Shown here piece after piece: positions 1 to 8,691 of a stretch of 24,829 nucleotides of DNA (the stretch's first letter is position 1; each line of letters opens with the position of its first letter). The stretch is from JBFXEO01 sp050180015 (GTDB taxonomy: Bacteria; Bacteroidota; Bacteroidia; Bacteroidales; Tenuifilaceae): positions 1-24,829 of the forward strand of contig JBFXEO010000013.1 in NCBI GenBank assembly GCA_050180015.1, in the 5' to 3' direction. The position numbers and the translations under genes were made by a program. The notes under the pieces are model-generated. The model had not been told where the DNA came from. It did no database searches and saw nothing but the letters and a program-made list of their open reading frames with translations.

Positions 1-227
1 TCACCCTTAATCTAACTGTTGGTAGTGTTAAATTCAGAGTCAACGACGATTGGAACAGTGGTATTAATTTAGGTATTGGAGATGCCGATCATCTTGAATA
101 CACAATAAATAATCTTTGGAATAGTGGCTCAAGTCAGAACATACCAATTGCTACTGCGGGCAATTACACCGTAAAATTGTACATTGGCACTAGCACATAC
201 AAATGCACATTTACAAGAAATAATTAA
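1..227 (+). CDS. SusE/SusF-like starch-binding protein, C-terminal fragment
   Basis: Only the last 74 residues are present (frame beginning at base 3, TAA at 225-227); the start lies outside the window. The fragment carries the pattern KFRVNDDWNSGINLG followed by a short beta-rich tail. This matches the ends of the starch-binding modules of the next gene (KFRANDGWDVNFGG). In the SusE/SusF family such tandem beta-sandwich modules on outer-membrane lipoproteins bind starch at the cell surface. The gene is only 12 bases upstream of the next one, so they are probably co-transcribed, in the usual susC-D-E-F order. Family assignment is fairly sure; whether it is SusE or another paralogue cannot be told from this piece. 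Confidence 0.72.
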   Translation, partial: TLNLTVGSVKFRVNDDWNSGINLGIGDADHLEYTINNLWNSGSSQNIPIATAGNYTVKLYIGTSTYKCTFTRNN

Positions 228-239
228 AAGAATTGATCC

Positions 240-2111
240 ATGAAAAATACTTTCTTAATCAAATTACTAGGTATTCTGGTGTCCGTAGCATTTATTTTTG
301 CTGCATGTACCGAGGATATATCGGACAAAAGGCTCGATCCGAAGTTATCAACTTCAGATATAGAAAGTCTCACCTCTGATTCTGTTATTGTAGTAGGCTA
401 TGTAATTGCTTCAGGTGATGGTTTTACCGAAAGGGGTGTTTGCTGGGATGTTGCCGAAAATCCTACTATCAGCTCAAATAAAGTTGCTTATACTGGAGAT
501 GCTACCGCGGCAACATTCAGGGTTATGCTTAACGAAATAGACCGTTTAAGCACCTACCACGCCCGTGCATACGCAATTAACGACAAGGGAACCGTTTACG
601 GAGAGGATATTACCATTGTTACCCCAGCGGCATTACCTACATTGACGGACATAGCAACTCCCACTATCGCCTATACCACTGACAACGGGGTAACCGCTAC
701 AACAGGCATAAATATTCCCGATGATGGTGGCGATGGGGACGGCCCAGACGAAACAGCAAATATAACCGCAAGGGGTGTTGTTTACGGTTTTTACTCTAAA
801 CCTACTGTTGATAGTACCAAAACACAGGAGGGAACAGGCGATGGCTCATTTAATAGTTTGGCAACAAATCTAAGAGGAAACAAAACCTACTATTTAAGAG
901 CCTATGCAACCAACAGCATTGGAACAACTTATAGCAACGAGGTTTCCTTTACCACCACTACGGGCTATGCTACAAGAACAACCCTGACACCAAGTAACAT
1001 TACAAACACAACAGCCACATAAACCGGTGTTATTACCTATACCGGAGGAGGAACTATCTCTGAACAGGGATTTTGCTATGGTTTAACAGAAAATCCAACC
1101 ACCGCAGATACCAAAGTTACTGTTACCCCTGTGGAGGATACCCTTACAGCAAATATCGAAGGCTTGGATGTTTATACCTCCTATCATGTTCGTGCTTATG
1201 TTATAAACGAAAAGGGTACAAACTATGGTTCGGACATTTCATTCACCACCTTGCCAAATATTACTAAATTTTGGGTAGTTGGTTCTTATAATGGTTGGGA
1301 CAATAGCGATAACGCTCTTTACATTATTTCAACCGAATCAAACCCTGAGGCCCAAGGCTATATCGATTTTACTGATATTACATACGGATTTAAACTGACT
1401 ACCGATCATAGCTGGGACGACGCCCATACCTTTGGCGACGATGGAACTAATTCTGGTAAACTGGCAAATCCAGGCGATAACATCAGCCTTCCTTCCGTTG
1501 GATATTATTTGGTAAAAGCAAATGCCTCCGATATGACCTACTCTACTACAAAAACAACCTGGGGCGTAATTGGTAGTTTTACCGCTAGTGGTTGGGGATC
1601 TCAAATTGATATGACCTACAATTCAACCCTACAGGTATTCTCCCTAGCTTTAACTTTAGAAAGTGGCAATGAATATAAATTCAGAGGGACTTCCGATTGG
1701 AGTATTAACTATGGCTGTTCCGCGGCTGATGGATCAACCTTAGACGCAGGTGGAAATAATATTGTAGTGGATGTCACGGGTGATTATGCCCTTACATTGG
1801 ATTTAAGCCATCCCAATGCATACACTTATAGTGCAAATAGATGGGGTGTAATTGGTGGATTCAATAATTGGGGATCATCCCAAGCCATGACTTGGGATGC
1901 TGCGAATGGTGTTTTCACTACTACAATAACTACAACAGCCGATAACAGTGAATTCAAGTTCAGAGCAAATGATGGATGGGATGTTAATTTTGGAGGAAGC
2001 CTTAACGCTCTAACGCAAGGTGGCGATAATTTAGTTATTGCTACCGCAGGAACTTATACAATCACTCTCGATCCTTGGAACAAAGTAGCAACCGTTACTC
2101 CTGCCAAGTAA
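240..2111 (+). pseudogene. SusF-like starch-binding lipoprotein interrupted by an in-frame stop
   Basis: One reading frame runs from ATG 240 to TAA 2109-2111 (624 codons) and is broken only by TAA at 1020-1022 (codon 261). There is no frameshift: homology continues in the same frame on both sides. Order: lipoprotein signal peptide with Cys23 followed by acidic residues (CTED), which suits Bacteroidota surface export. Next come three FN3-like repeats of about 100 residues (roughly 37-135, 138-245 and 248-340), each with a GVCW/GVVYG/GFCYG motif and an RAY motif. Three SusE/F-type starch-binding modules begin near 343, 440 and 534, each with W-V-V/I-G at its start. The stop lies inside the third FN3-like repeat, so the N-terminal 260-residue product would have no starch-binding module. 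A GTG at 1131 could restart translation but would give a product without a signal peptide. The cause may be a true nonsense mutation or a sequence error. Confidence 0.75.
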
Positions 2112-2122
2112 TCGTTATAACC

Positions 2123-2160
2123 AAGAAAGGCTGTCCTTTGGGGACAGCCTTTCTTTTATT
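2123..2160 (+). terminator. Rho-independent terminator after the SusF-like gene
   Basis: A perfect 14-bp stem (2123-2136 with 2142-2155) encloses a 5-base loop and is followed by a T-rich stretch. It starts 11 bases after the stop codon, so the amylase gene downstream probably has its own promoter or depends on read-through. Confidence 0.88.
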
Positions 2161-2229
2161 TTATAGATTGCACTTACAGCTCAAGGCAAAAACGTTATCA
2201 ACTTCATTTTAAAACTCAACAGGGTAACT

Positions 2230-5016
2230 ATGAGATCAAAAATTGTAATGCTGCTAATGGTACTGGGGTTTCCGGCACAGGTAATATCTCAGGTAATAAC
2301 CGTTTCCCCCACCCTGCCCACTGCCACCGATGCGGTTGTGGTTACCTTTGACGCCACACAGGCCAGCAGAACCGATTTATTAAACTACACTGGTGATGTA
2401 TATGCACATGCCGGGGTTAAAATTGAAGGATCAGATGATTGGCAGTACGTTATAGGATCGTGGGGAAACAATACAACCCAACCGAAGTTAACAAGAACCG
2501 GAGCAAATACATATACCCTGTCCATTTCACCAAGTATCAGGGAATTCTACGGAGTTCCGGCCGAAACTAAAATTACACGGCTATGCTTTGTATTCCGTAG
2601 CAGCGACGGAAGTAAGCAAACTGAAGATATATTCTACGATGTTTATGAGCAGGGACTCAATGTAAGTATTACTAATCCAACCCAAAATAAACCCATTTAT
2701 GAGCTAAACGACAACTTCGACATTACCCTTGAAGCGAATAACTCCACAAGTCTAAAACTTTTAATAGATAACATTGACGTTCAAAGCACAACAGAATCAA
2801 CTATCACCTACAGCTACACTGCCTCAACCTACGGTAAACATTGGTTTAAAGCAATAGCTTCGGACGGAACTACAACGGTAGCCGATTCAGTATATATTGT
2901 TGTACGAACACCTGTAACCACTGCCGAACTACCAGCAGGAATGAAGCTGGGGGTTAATATAATTAACGACCATACGGCAACCTTTGTGTTAAACGACCCA
3001 CCAGCACTAAAGAATTATGTTTACCTGATTGGCGATTTTTCTGACTGGCTAATCGATGAACAGTATTATATGAACCGCACACCAGATGGCAAATATTTCT
3101 GGCTAACTATCGATAATCTGACCCCGGGCACCGGGTACGCCTTCCAATTCCTGATTGATGGTTACCTTAGAATTGCCGATCCATATACAAACAGAACACT
3201 AGATCCCAACGATCAGTACATTCCCTCCAGCACTTATCCGGGCTTAAAGGATTATCCCGGTACCCAAACCAATGGAATTATCTCCGTATTTACCACAACA
3301 CCCGATACATATAGCTGGCAGACATCAAACTTCACCCCTCCCTCCAATGATAAACTCGTAATTTATGAGCTGCATATCCGCGATTATGTTTCGGATGGCT
3401 ACATCGAAACGGTTACCGACACGCTCAACTACCTGCAAAAGCTGGGTATTAATGCCATTGAACTAATGCCCATCAGCGAATTTGAGGGCAACGACAGCTG
3501 GGGATATAACCCCTCGTTCTACTTTGCTGCCGATAAGGCCTACGGTACACCAAATGACTATAAGAAATTTATTGATAGCTGCCACAACCGGGGAATTGCG
3601 GTTATCATGGATATTGTGCTTAACCATTCCTACGGGCAATCTCCGTTGGTTCAACTGTACTCAAACTCCGACGGCACTACGCTCGGTTCTCCAACATCAG
3701 ATAATCCGTGGTATAACGTTACCAGTCCTAACACCACCTACTCGTGGGGATACGATTTCAACCATGAAAGTCCAAGTACCCAGCAATTCGTGGATAGTGT
3801 AGTTACATACTGGCTGACTGAATATAAATTTGACGGGTTCCGGTTCGACTTCTCCAAGGGTTTCACCAATACCGCTGGCGATGGCTGGGCATACGATGCA
3901 TCAAGGATAGCAATACTGGAACGCATTGCCAATAAAATTTGGAGCGTAAACCCCGCTGCCTACGTTATTCTGGAGCATTTCACCGATAACTCGGAGGAGA
4001 AAGAGCTGGCCAACTACGGAATGATGGTATGGGGAAACCTAAACGACAGCTACAATGAAGCAACAATGGGTTATGTTGCCAATTCCAACATCACCAACAT
4101 TGCATATACCGCACGCAGCTGGAATACCCAAAACCTGGTGGGCTACATGGAAAGCCACGATGAGGAAAGGCTCATGTACAATAACCTCACGTCGGGAAGT
4201 ACCAGTAACCCCAGCCACAACGTTACTCAGCTACCCATTGCGCTCAAAAGGGTTGAGCTGGCAGCCAACTTCTTTATACCCGTTCCCGGGCCAAAAATGA
4301 TATGGCAGTTTGGAGAGCTGGGTTACGATGTATCTATCGACTACAACGGCAGAACTGGCAGAAAGCCATTACACTGGGAATACTACGGTGTAGATGAACG
4401 CAGAAACCTGTTCAATGTTTTTGCTCACCTGAACAGGTTGAAGCAGACCTACGATGTATTCTCCACCAGCTCCTTTGAGTATAGCCTGGCCGGTGCACAG
4501 AAGTGGATTAAACTTTACAGTAACGATATGGATGTTGTTATCATGGGGAACTTTGATGTCAATTACGCCAACTTTACCATCGATTTCCCCTATACCGGCA
4601 CATGGTACGAATACTACGGTCAGGATTCCCTTGTTTTAACATCAACATCAAAAACAATTAATATGGAACCGGCCGAATACCGCCTATACACCTCGAAAAA
4701 GATTAACAAAGACGATATTTACGTTGGAATAGATGACAATACGGCAACACCGCTCAACAGCACCGCGGTAAGTATTTGGCCAAATCCAAGTAAGGGCACA
4801 CTGTACATGCAGTACAACCTTACCAGGCCATCCAATGTTCAGGTTGATATTTACAACCTACTGGGACAGCTGGTATATTCCACGGGCAAGTACCAGTATG
4901 CCGGGACTAACACATTGGACATTACGCTTCCCGGGCATTTAAGCAATGGAGTATATATTTACCGGCTACAGGGTGGAAATATAAAAGCAAGTGGAAAGCT
5001 ATCGATTTTTAAATAA
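2230..5016 (+). CDS. Secreted GH13 alpha-amylase-family enzyme with T9SS sorting domain
   Basis: Predicted to cleave alpha-glucan links of starch or maltodextrins outside the cell. Signal peptide about 1-20. N-terminal beta-sandwich regions follow, including a CBM48-like early-set domain at roughly 240-340 (VYLIGDFSDW). The catalytic barrel carries the four GH13 motifs: region I MDIVLNHS at 460-467, region II GFRFDFSKG with nucleophile Asp540, region III VILEHF with acid/base Glu582, and region IV MESHDEE with Asp644. From about 847 to the end (IWPNPSKG... GVYIYRL) it has a type A T9SS C-terminal sorting domain, so it should be secreted by type IX secretion and attached at the surface or released. 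At 928 residues it is longer than a simple amylase because of these extra domains. The SusE/F-like genes upstream support a starch role. Exact specificity (amylase, pullulanase or cyclomaltodextrinase) is not resolved. Confidence 0.9.
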   Translation: MRSKIVMLLMVLGFPAQVISQVITVSPTLPTATDAVVVTFDATQASRTDLLNYTGDVYAHAGVKIEGSDDWQYVIGSWGNNTTQPKLTRTGANTYTLSISPSIREFYGVPAETKITRLCFVFRSSDGSKQTEDIFYDVYEQGLNVSITNPTQNKPIYELNDNFDITLEANNSTSLKLLIDNIDVQSTTESTITYSYTASTYGKHWFKAIASDGTTTVADSVYIVVRTPVTTAELPAGMKLGVNIINDHTATFVLNDPPALKNYVYLIGDFSDWLIDEQYYMNRTPDGKYFWLTIDNLTPGTGYAFQFLIDGYLRIADPYTNRTLDPNDQYIPSSTYPGLKDYPGTQTNGIISVFTTTPDTYSWQTSNFTPPSNDKLVIYELHIRDYVSDGYIETVTDTLNYLQKLGINAIELMPISEFEGNDSWGYNPSFYFAADKAYGTPNDYKKFIDSCHNRGIAVIMDIVLNHSYGQSPLVQLYSNSDGTTLGSPTSDNPWYNVTSPNTTYSWGYDFNHESPSTQQFVDSVVTYWLTEYKFDGFRFDFSKGFTNTAGDGWAYDASRIAILERIANKIWSVNPAAYVILEHFTDNSEEKELANYGMMVWGNLNDSYNEATMGYVANSNITNIAYTARSWNTQNLVGYMESHDEERLMYNNLTSGSTSNPSHNVTQLPIALKRVELAANFFIPVPGPKMIWQFGELGYDVSIDYNGRTGRKPLHWEYYGVDERRNLFNVFAHLNRLKQTYDVFSTSSFEYSLAGAQKWIKLYSNDMDVVIMGNFDVNYANFTIDFPYTGTWYEYYGQDSLVLTSTSKTINMEPAEYRLYTSKKINKDDIYVGIDDNTATPLNSTAVSIWPNPSKGTLYMQYNLTRPSNVQVDIYNLLGQLVYSTGKYQYAGTNTLDITLPGHLSNGVYIYRLQGGNIKASGKLSIFK

Positions 5017-5039
5017 TCAATAGCTTTTGCTGGTGGAAG

Positions 5040-5076
5040 AAAACCTGCCCTTCATTGGACAGGTTTTACTATTTTT
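5040..5076 (+). terminator. Terminator hairpin after the amylase gene
   Basis: An 8-bp stem (5040-5047 with 5060-5067), extendable by two more pairs across one mismatch, is followed by a T-rich run. It lies 23 bases after the amylase stop and only about 27 bases before the presumed start of the next gene. Confidence 0.72.
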
Positions 5077-5077
5077 G
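5070..5077 (+). promoter_or_regulatory. Candidate -7 promoter box overlapping the terminator T-tract
   Basis: TATTTTTG fits the Bacteroidota -7 consensus TAnnTTTG and lies 16 bases before the presumed TTG start at 5094. No convincing -33 element stands at the usual spacing. The match may simply be the T-rich tail of the terminator, so this is tentative. Confidence 0.35.
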
Positions 5078-5093
5078 GGAAAAACTACCGATT

Positions 5094-6188
5094 TTGAAAA
5101 TCAAAATATTCATACTATTGGTTTTTATACTTCCCGGAATTCTGCATGGCCAAGATGTTACGAATAAGCAGTTCTACTTTAACTCTGTCAATTTCAGGGT
5201 AAACGGCGGAGCAATACTTCCGCATGACGACACGCTTAAACCCCTGAAAAAAGGAAATATCCATGAACTTGAAGTCAACGTTACCCTCAACACTACAGGG
5301 AGCAAAGAGTGGCATAAACTATACGGACACCCATCGGTAGGAATATCGGCTAAATACATAAACCTGAGCAATCATAGTGCACTCGGGCATTCCGTTGGAG
5401 TTTTTCCGTTTATTGCATTCTACCCCATTCAAAAAAATCACTTCTACGCAAATATCCAGCTGGGCATTGGTATTGCCTACGTCACAAGAAAATACAGCGC
5501 TACGGACAATCCCGAGAATGTAGCCATATCGTCACCGGTAAACTTCATGGGCGATATTCACGTTGGTATTGGCTATAAACTATCTGAAAATATCGATTTA
5601 ACAGCCGGAGTTAATGCCACTCACCTATCGAATGGGGCGGCTAAAAAACCAAACTACGGGTTAAATATGGGCAGCCTTGGTGTTGGCGTAAATTATAAAT
5701 TTAATGCCGCTCGTTCAACGGTTGGTGTAAAATATACCCCCAAAAACCTAACATCATACAAATTAATTTCGGTGTCAGCCGCGGTAAAGGAAGCTGGCGA
5801 TGCAGGGGGCCCCCGGTATTACCCGATAACCGTTCAGGCGGCCTACCTAAAACCGCTTGAAAAGTACATTGATATTGGGGCATCCCTTGATGTTATATAC
5901 GATAAGTCTGCTCGATACGATATTCGAAAGAAAAATAAAACTTACCGCTCGCCCAACGACGATTTTAGCGTTGGAACTGCCGCCCGGTTTCAACTTCCGC
6001 TGGATAAACTTTCCGCATTCGGCGAAGTTGGAATTTATTTGTACAAACCAAATCCACGGTCGAAGCTAATGTATCAGAGAATTGGATTGAACTACCGCTT
6101 AGCTAAAAACCTGTCGGCAGTGGTTGCCCTAAAAACACACCTTAATGTTGCCGACCATGTTGACTGGGGTATGGCAATCGTAATTTGA
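5094..6188 (+). CDS. PagL-like acyloxyacyl hydrolase (outer-membrane lipid A deacylase family)
   Basis: The probable role is removal of an ester-linked acyl chain from lipid A in the outer membrane. The protein (364 residues) begins with a signal peptide, MKIKIFILLVFILPGILHG, followed by alternating beta-strand sequence typical of a barrel. The motif THLSNG...PNYGLN places His177 and Ser179 in the HxS arrangement of the PagL/acyloxyacyl hydrolase family (PF09411-like). There is no ATG near the 5' end. TTG at 5094 gives an ideal signal peptide, whereas the TTG at 5055 lies inside the terminator hairpin and would add 13 residues before it. The C-terminal ~170 residues form a further barrel-like part, longer than in classic PagL. 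Start choice is inferred; family assignment is moderately firm. Confidence 0.7.
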   Translation: MKIKIFILLVFILPGILHGQDVTNKQFYFNSVNFRVNGGAILPHDDTLKPLKKGNIHELEVNVTLNTTGSKEWHKLYGHPSVGISAKYINLSNHSALGHSVGVFPFIAFYPIQKNHFYANIQLGIGIAYVTRKYSATDNPENVAISSPVNFMGDIHVGIGYKLSENIDLTAGVNATHLSNGAAKKPNYGLNMGSLGVGVNYKFNAARSTVGVKYTPKNLTSYKLISVSAAVKEAGDAGGPRYYPITVQAAYLKPLEKYIDIGASLDVIYDKSARYDIRKKNKTYRSPNDDFSVGTAARFQLPLDKLSAFGEVGIYLYKPNPRSKLMYQRIGLNYRLAKNLSAVVALKTHLNVADHVDWGMAIVI

Positions 6189-6189
6189 C

Positions 6190-6350
6190 ATGAGTTTGAT
6201 GTAAAATTCCATCCAGCGTGTTCCTAAGCCTATCGAAGGTGCGCCCTGAACCCGTCAAAACGGGTAGGTTCAGCAAGGTTAATCCGTATTTGGGTTGTAA
6301 TAAAAAAATGCTTCGGCTTCGCTCAGTTGATGCGGACGCATAAAAAATCG
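6190..6350 (+). repeat. Intergenic element, related to the one at 22802
   Basis: This spacer starts two bases after a stop codon. Bases 6192-6207 match 22807-22822 at 15 of 16 positions (gagttYgatgtaaaat). Both spacers also later contain aaaaatgcttcg. A hairpin spans 6246-6273 (inner stem cccgt/acggg, outer ctgaa/ttcag). No clear closing inverted arm is seen at the right end, unlike the 22802 copy, so the right boundary given here is approximate. Confidence 0.45.
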
Positions 6351-6407
6351 ATGAAAATATTACACATTAACGAAATTGATTTTACCCGCTAACGGTTCGG
6401 CCAGGAT

Positions 6408-6977
6408 TCACAGGTTAACTGACAGATCAGAAAAGTGTAACATTCTTGCACCACGGGTCTGCATTTCATCCAGGGCAACCTGGCCATCGTTTGGGTTAAC
6501 GTTAACGGCCCTTACTCCTTCCAGCACAACATCAACGCTAAATCCAAGCGTTAGGGCATCTATCACCGTATTTTTAACGCAGTAATCGGTTGCCAGCCCT
6601 GCAACCACAAGATGCTCTACTCCCAAATCATGCAAGGTTGATGCTAGCCCAGTTCCCTGAAATCCCGAGTAAGCCTCACTTTCGGGTAAGCTAGCCTTGG
6701 AAACCAAAATAGAAACTGAAGGAAAGTATATATTTTGATGAATCTCGGCTCCTTTTGTCCCGGCAACACAATGCACAGGCCAAATTCCCCCATAATCCCT
6801 GAATGAAATATGATTTGCCGGATGCCAGTCACGCGTAAAAATAATTGGCATATCCTCCAGCTCAAACCGCCTTACAAGTTCGTTCACAGTATCAATTATC
6901 AGCTCACCATCGTTAACGGCCAATGCACCGTCCGAACAAAAATCGTTCTGCACATCAACAACAATTAATGCTTTCAT
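6408..6977 (-). CDS. pncA: Nicotinamidase
   Basis: Hydrolyses nicotinamide to nicotinate and ammonia in the cytosol, the first step of the Preiss-Handler NAD salvage route. The 189-residue protein fits the isochorismatase-like fold. All key residues are visible: the catalytic triad Asp8 (VVDVQNDF), Lys94 and Cys133 (GLATDYCVKNT), and the metal ligands Asp50, His52, His56 (RDWHPANH) and His69 (WPVHC). It starts 10 bases after the stop of the nicotinate phosphoribosyltransferase gene, so the two are very likely one operon carrying consecutive steps. Confidence 0.94.
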   Translation of the reverse strand: MKALIVVDVQNDFCSDGALAVNDGELIIDTVNELVRRFELEDMPIIFTRDWHPANHISFRDYGGIWPVHCVAGTKGAEIHQNIYFPSVSILVSKASLPESEAYSGFQGTGLASTLHDLGVEHLVVAGLATDYCVKNTVIDALTLGFSVDVVLEGVRAVNVNPNDGQVALDEMQTRGARMLHFSDLSVNL

Positions 6978-6987
6978 AATTAATATT

Positions 6988-8205
6988 TTATGTAAAGTTT
7001 ACTATTCTTTCCAGCCTGGAGTTTGGATTATACTTACGTCCGGCTTTGGAAATAAGGGCTCCATCAACCTCAACAATATCGGCGGTATAATCGTAGCTAC
7101 CCTGCACTAAATGGCTTCCCACTCCGTAGGCATCAACAGGAACATCCAGCTCCTCGAACCGGGAAATTCTCTCGGGGTTAAAACCTCCGGATACCACTAT
7201 TTTAACATGCTTAAATCCTGCAGCGTCAAGAGCAGCACGGAGTAACTCTACCAACCTGGGATTTACGCCTGTTGGAGAAAAGGTACCCATCTGTGAAAAA
7301 ATTGACTTATCGACAAGGTTCTCCGAGGTATCGAGCCGAACGCCCCATAGTCTATCGCCAAGTGCCCTGGCGCATTCCAGCGATGTTGCAACACAATCGT
7401 TGTCAAAATCAACCAGGGCAATCAAGGGTGTTTCAGGGTATGTTTCACCGAAGAGCTGGGCAGCCTTTACCGTATCCCCTCCCGTGGCAGCAATCAGTGC
7501 ATGAGGAATGGTACCCGACGCTCCCGCACCCCACCATTCACCCTGAGCGTCGGTTGAAATTCCCGAAGCACCTCCGATATAAGCAGCATAGCCATCGCCG
7601 CCCTGCACGGCCCAATGGTCGAAACGGGCCGGAAAGTAAAGAACCGTTTTACCCCGGGCCGCATCAACTACCCTACGAACATTTGTGGCAATGCGGGTTC
7701 TCCGGGCCAGTATCCCCAGGTAAATTGTTTCCAAATGGGCAAACTGCGCGGCGTTTCCCCGAATGTGCATGACGGATTCAAACGGTGATATCCTAGCGCC
7801 ATCCCATAGTGCGTGTATCTCCAAATCATTAAAACCATCTACCCAAAGCTTGTCCAACTCCCGAGAAACCATCAATTTTTCCTCCTCGAACCCAAGGTAC
7901 CGCTCCTTATCGGTCAGGAAAAACTGCCTGGCCTGGCGCTTAAGCTCAATTAACCTATCGAAAAGTTTATATGCCCTGGAATAATCGGAATACTTTCCGC
8001 TGGCCACCTTTAGCACCGATATTGCCTCATCAACCCCGCAAAGAACCGCATCCTTTTTTTGGAAAACCTGCATAACAACATGCGGGTTGATGGCATGTGT
8101 TTCAAGCACCACCTTCTCGCGCCAGAAATACACATCGCTCCTGTAGCCTCTTCTCAACTCCTGAACCGGCAAATCAAACGTTGTGCTTAATAGTCGTTTT
8201 CTCAT
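6988..8205 (-). CDS. pncB: Nicotinate phosphoribosyltransferase
   Basis: Joins nicotinate with PRPP to make nicotinate mononucleotide (NAD salvage, cytosol). The 405-residue protein shows an N-terminal RSDVYFWREKVVLETH segment, the HIRGNAAQFAHLE stretch, a central ARFDHWAVQGGDGYAAYIGGASG loop region, VDFDND, GVRLDTSENL, and the phosphate-binding VVSGGFNPERI and GVGSHL segments of the type II phosphoribosyltransferase barrel. It resembles the shorter subgroup of the family rather than E. coli PncB. The nicotinamidase gene directly downstream (10 bases) supports the assignment. The DUF1573 gene upstream is 20 bases away and probably co-transcribed. Confidence 0.88.
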   Translation of the reverse strand: MRKRLLSTTFDLPVQELRRGYRSDVYFWREKVVLETHAINPHVVMQVFQKKDAVLCGVDEAISVLKVASGKYSDYSRAYKLFDRLIELKRQARQFFLTDKERYLGFEEEKLMVSRELDKLWVDGFNDLEIHALWDGARISPFESVMHIRGNAAQFAHLETIYLGILARRTRIATNVRRVVDAARGKTVLYFPARFDHWAVQGGDGYAAYIGGASGISTDAQGEWWGAGASGTIPHALIAATGGDTVKAAQLFGETYPETPLIALVDFDNDCVATSLECARALGDRLWGVRLDTSENLVDKSIFSQMGTFSPTGVNPRLVELLRAALDAAGFKHVKIVVSGGFNPERISRFEELDVPVDAYGVGSHLVQGSYDYTADIVEVDGALISKAGRKYNPNSRLERIVNFT

Positions 8206-8225
8206 GTGTACATCAAGTCTATACC

Positions 8226-8669
8226 CTATAAGGCTATCTCGTTAGAATCTCTCTTTTGAATTACCACACCAACTACTGCAACCTTGAAGGCTTTGCCGTT
8301 GACCGCATTTGACTCTATGGTTACCGTTCTGCTAATCCGCTGCGGGCGAGGTTCAATTCTAAACTCAACCCTTATTACACCAATTTTACCGGGAAGAATT
8401 GGTGTTCTTGGCCATTCCCTAATATTGGTTCCACAGCATCCTGTCACATTCTTCAGTATTAGCGGTTTATTTCCGCTGTTAGTAACCCTTACCTGAACTT
8501 TGCCGTTTTCATCGGACAAATCATCCAGCAATATGTTACCAAGGTTAACAGAATCGGCCACCACAATGAAAGCACCATCGAGCCTATTCTGTTTATCTGT
8601 GTTTTCCTGCTGTGCCATTGATAAGGCTGGCAGGGTCAGCGCTGTAAGTAGCAAGCCAAGATACTTCAT
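8226..8669 (-). CDS. DUF1573-domain exported protein
   Basis: The 147-residue protein has a signal peptide (MKYLGLLLTALTLPALSMAQ) and one DUF1573-like immunoglobulin-fold domain, about 35-140. Marks of the family are VTNSGNKPLILKNV, the Cys pair in TGCCGT, and REWPRTPILPGKIGVIRVEF. No enzymatic function is known for this family. It is probably periplasmic or surface-located: there is no lipobox Cys, unlike the DUF1573 protein at 13303. It sits 20 bases upstream of the nicotinate phosphoribosyltransferase gene on the same strand, so it may be the first gene of that operon, though a functional tie to NAD salvage is unclear. Confidence 0.75.
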   Translation of the reverse strand: MKYLGLLLTALTLPALSMAQQENTDKQNRLDGAFIVVADSVNLGNILLDDLSDENGKVQVRVTNSGNKPLILKNVTGCCGTNIREWPRTPILPGKIGVIRVEFRIEPRPQRISRTVTIESNAVNGKAFKVAVVGVVIQKRDSNEIAL

Positions 8670-8691
8670 ACGATTTTTTAAATTATTTAAC

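Noticed and set aside
1131..2111. The C-terminal half of the SusF-like frame as an independent gene starting at GTG 1131
   Set aside because: It lies in the same frame as 240-1022, starts inside an FN3-like repeat and has no signal peptide, so it is better read as the rest of an interrupted gene.
240..2111. A frameshift in the SusF-like gene
   Set aside because: Both halves are in the same frame (positions divisible by three) and repeat homology runs across the stop without a shift.
5055..5093. TTG 5055 as start of the acyloxyacyl hydrolase
   Set aside because: It lies inside the terminator hairpin and adds 13 residues in front of a perfect signal peptide beginning at TTG 5094.
7272..7772. 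166-codon plus-strand frame
   Set aside because: It is entirely antisense to the well-supported nicotinate phosphoribosyltransferase gene, with Pro/Arg-rich low-complexity translation and no family features.
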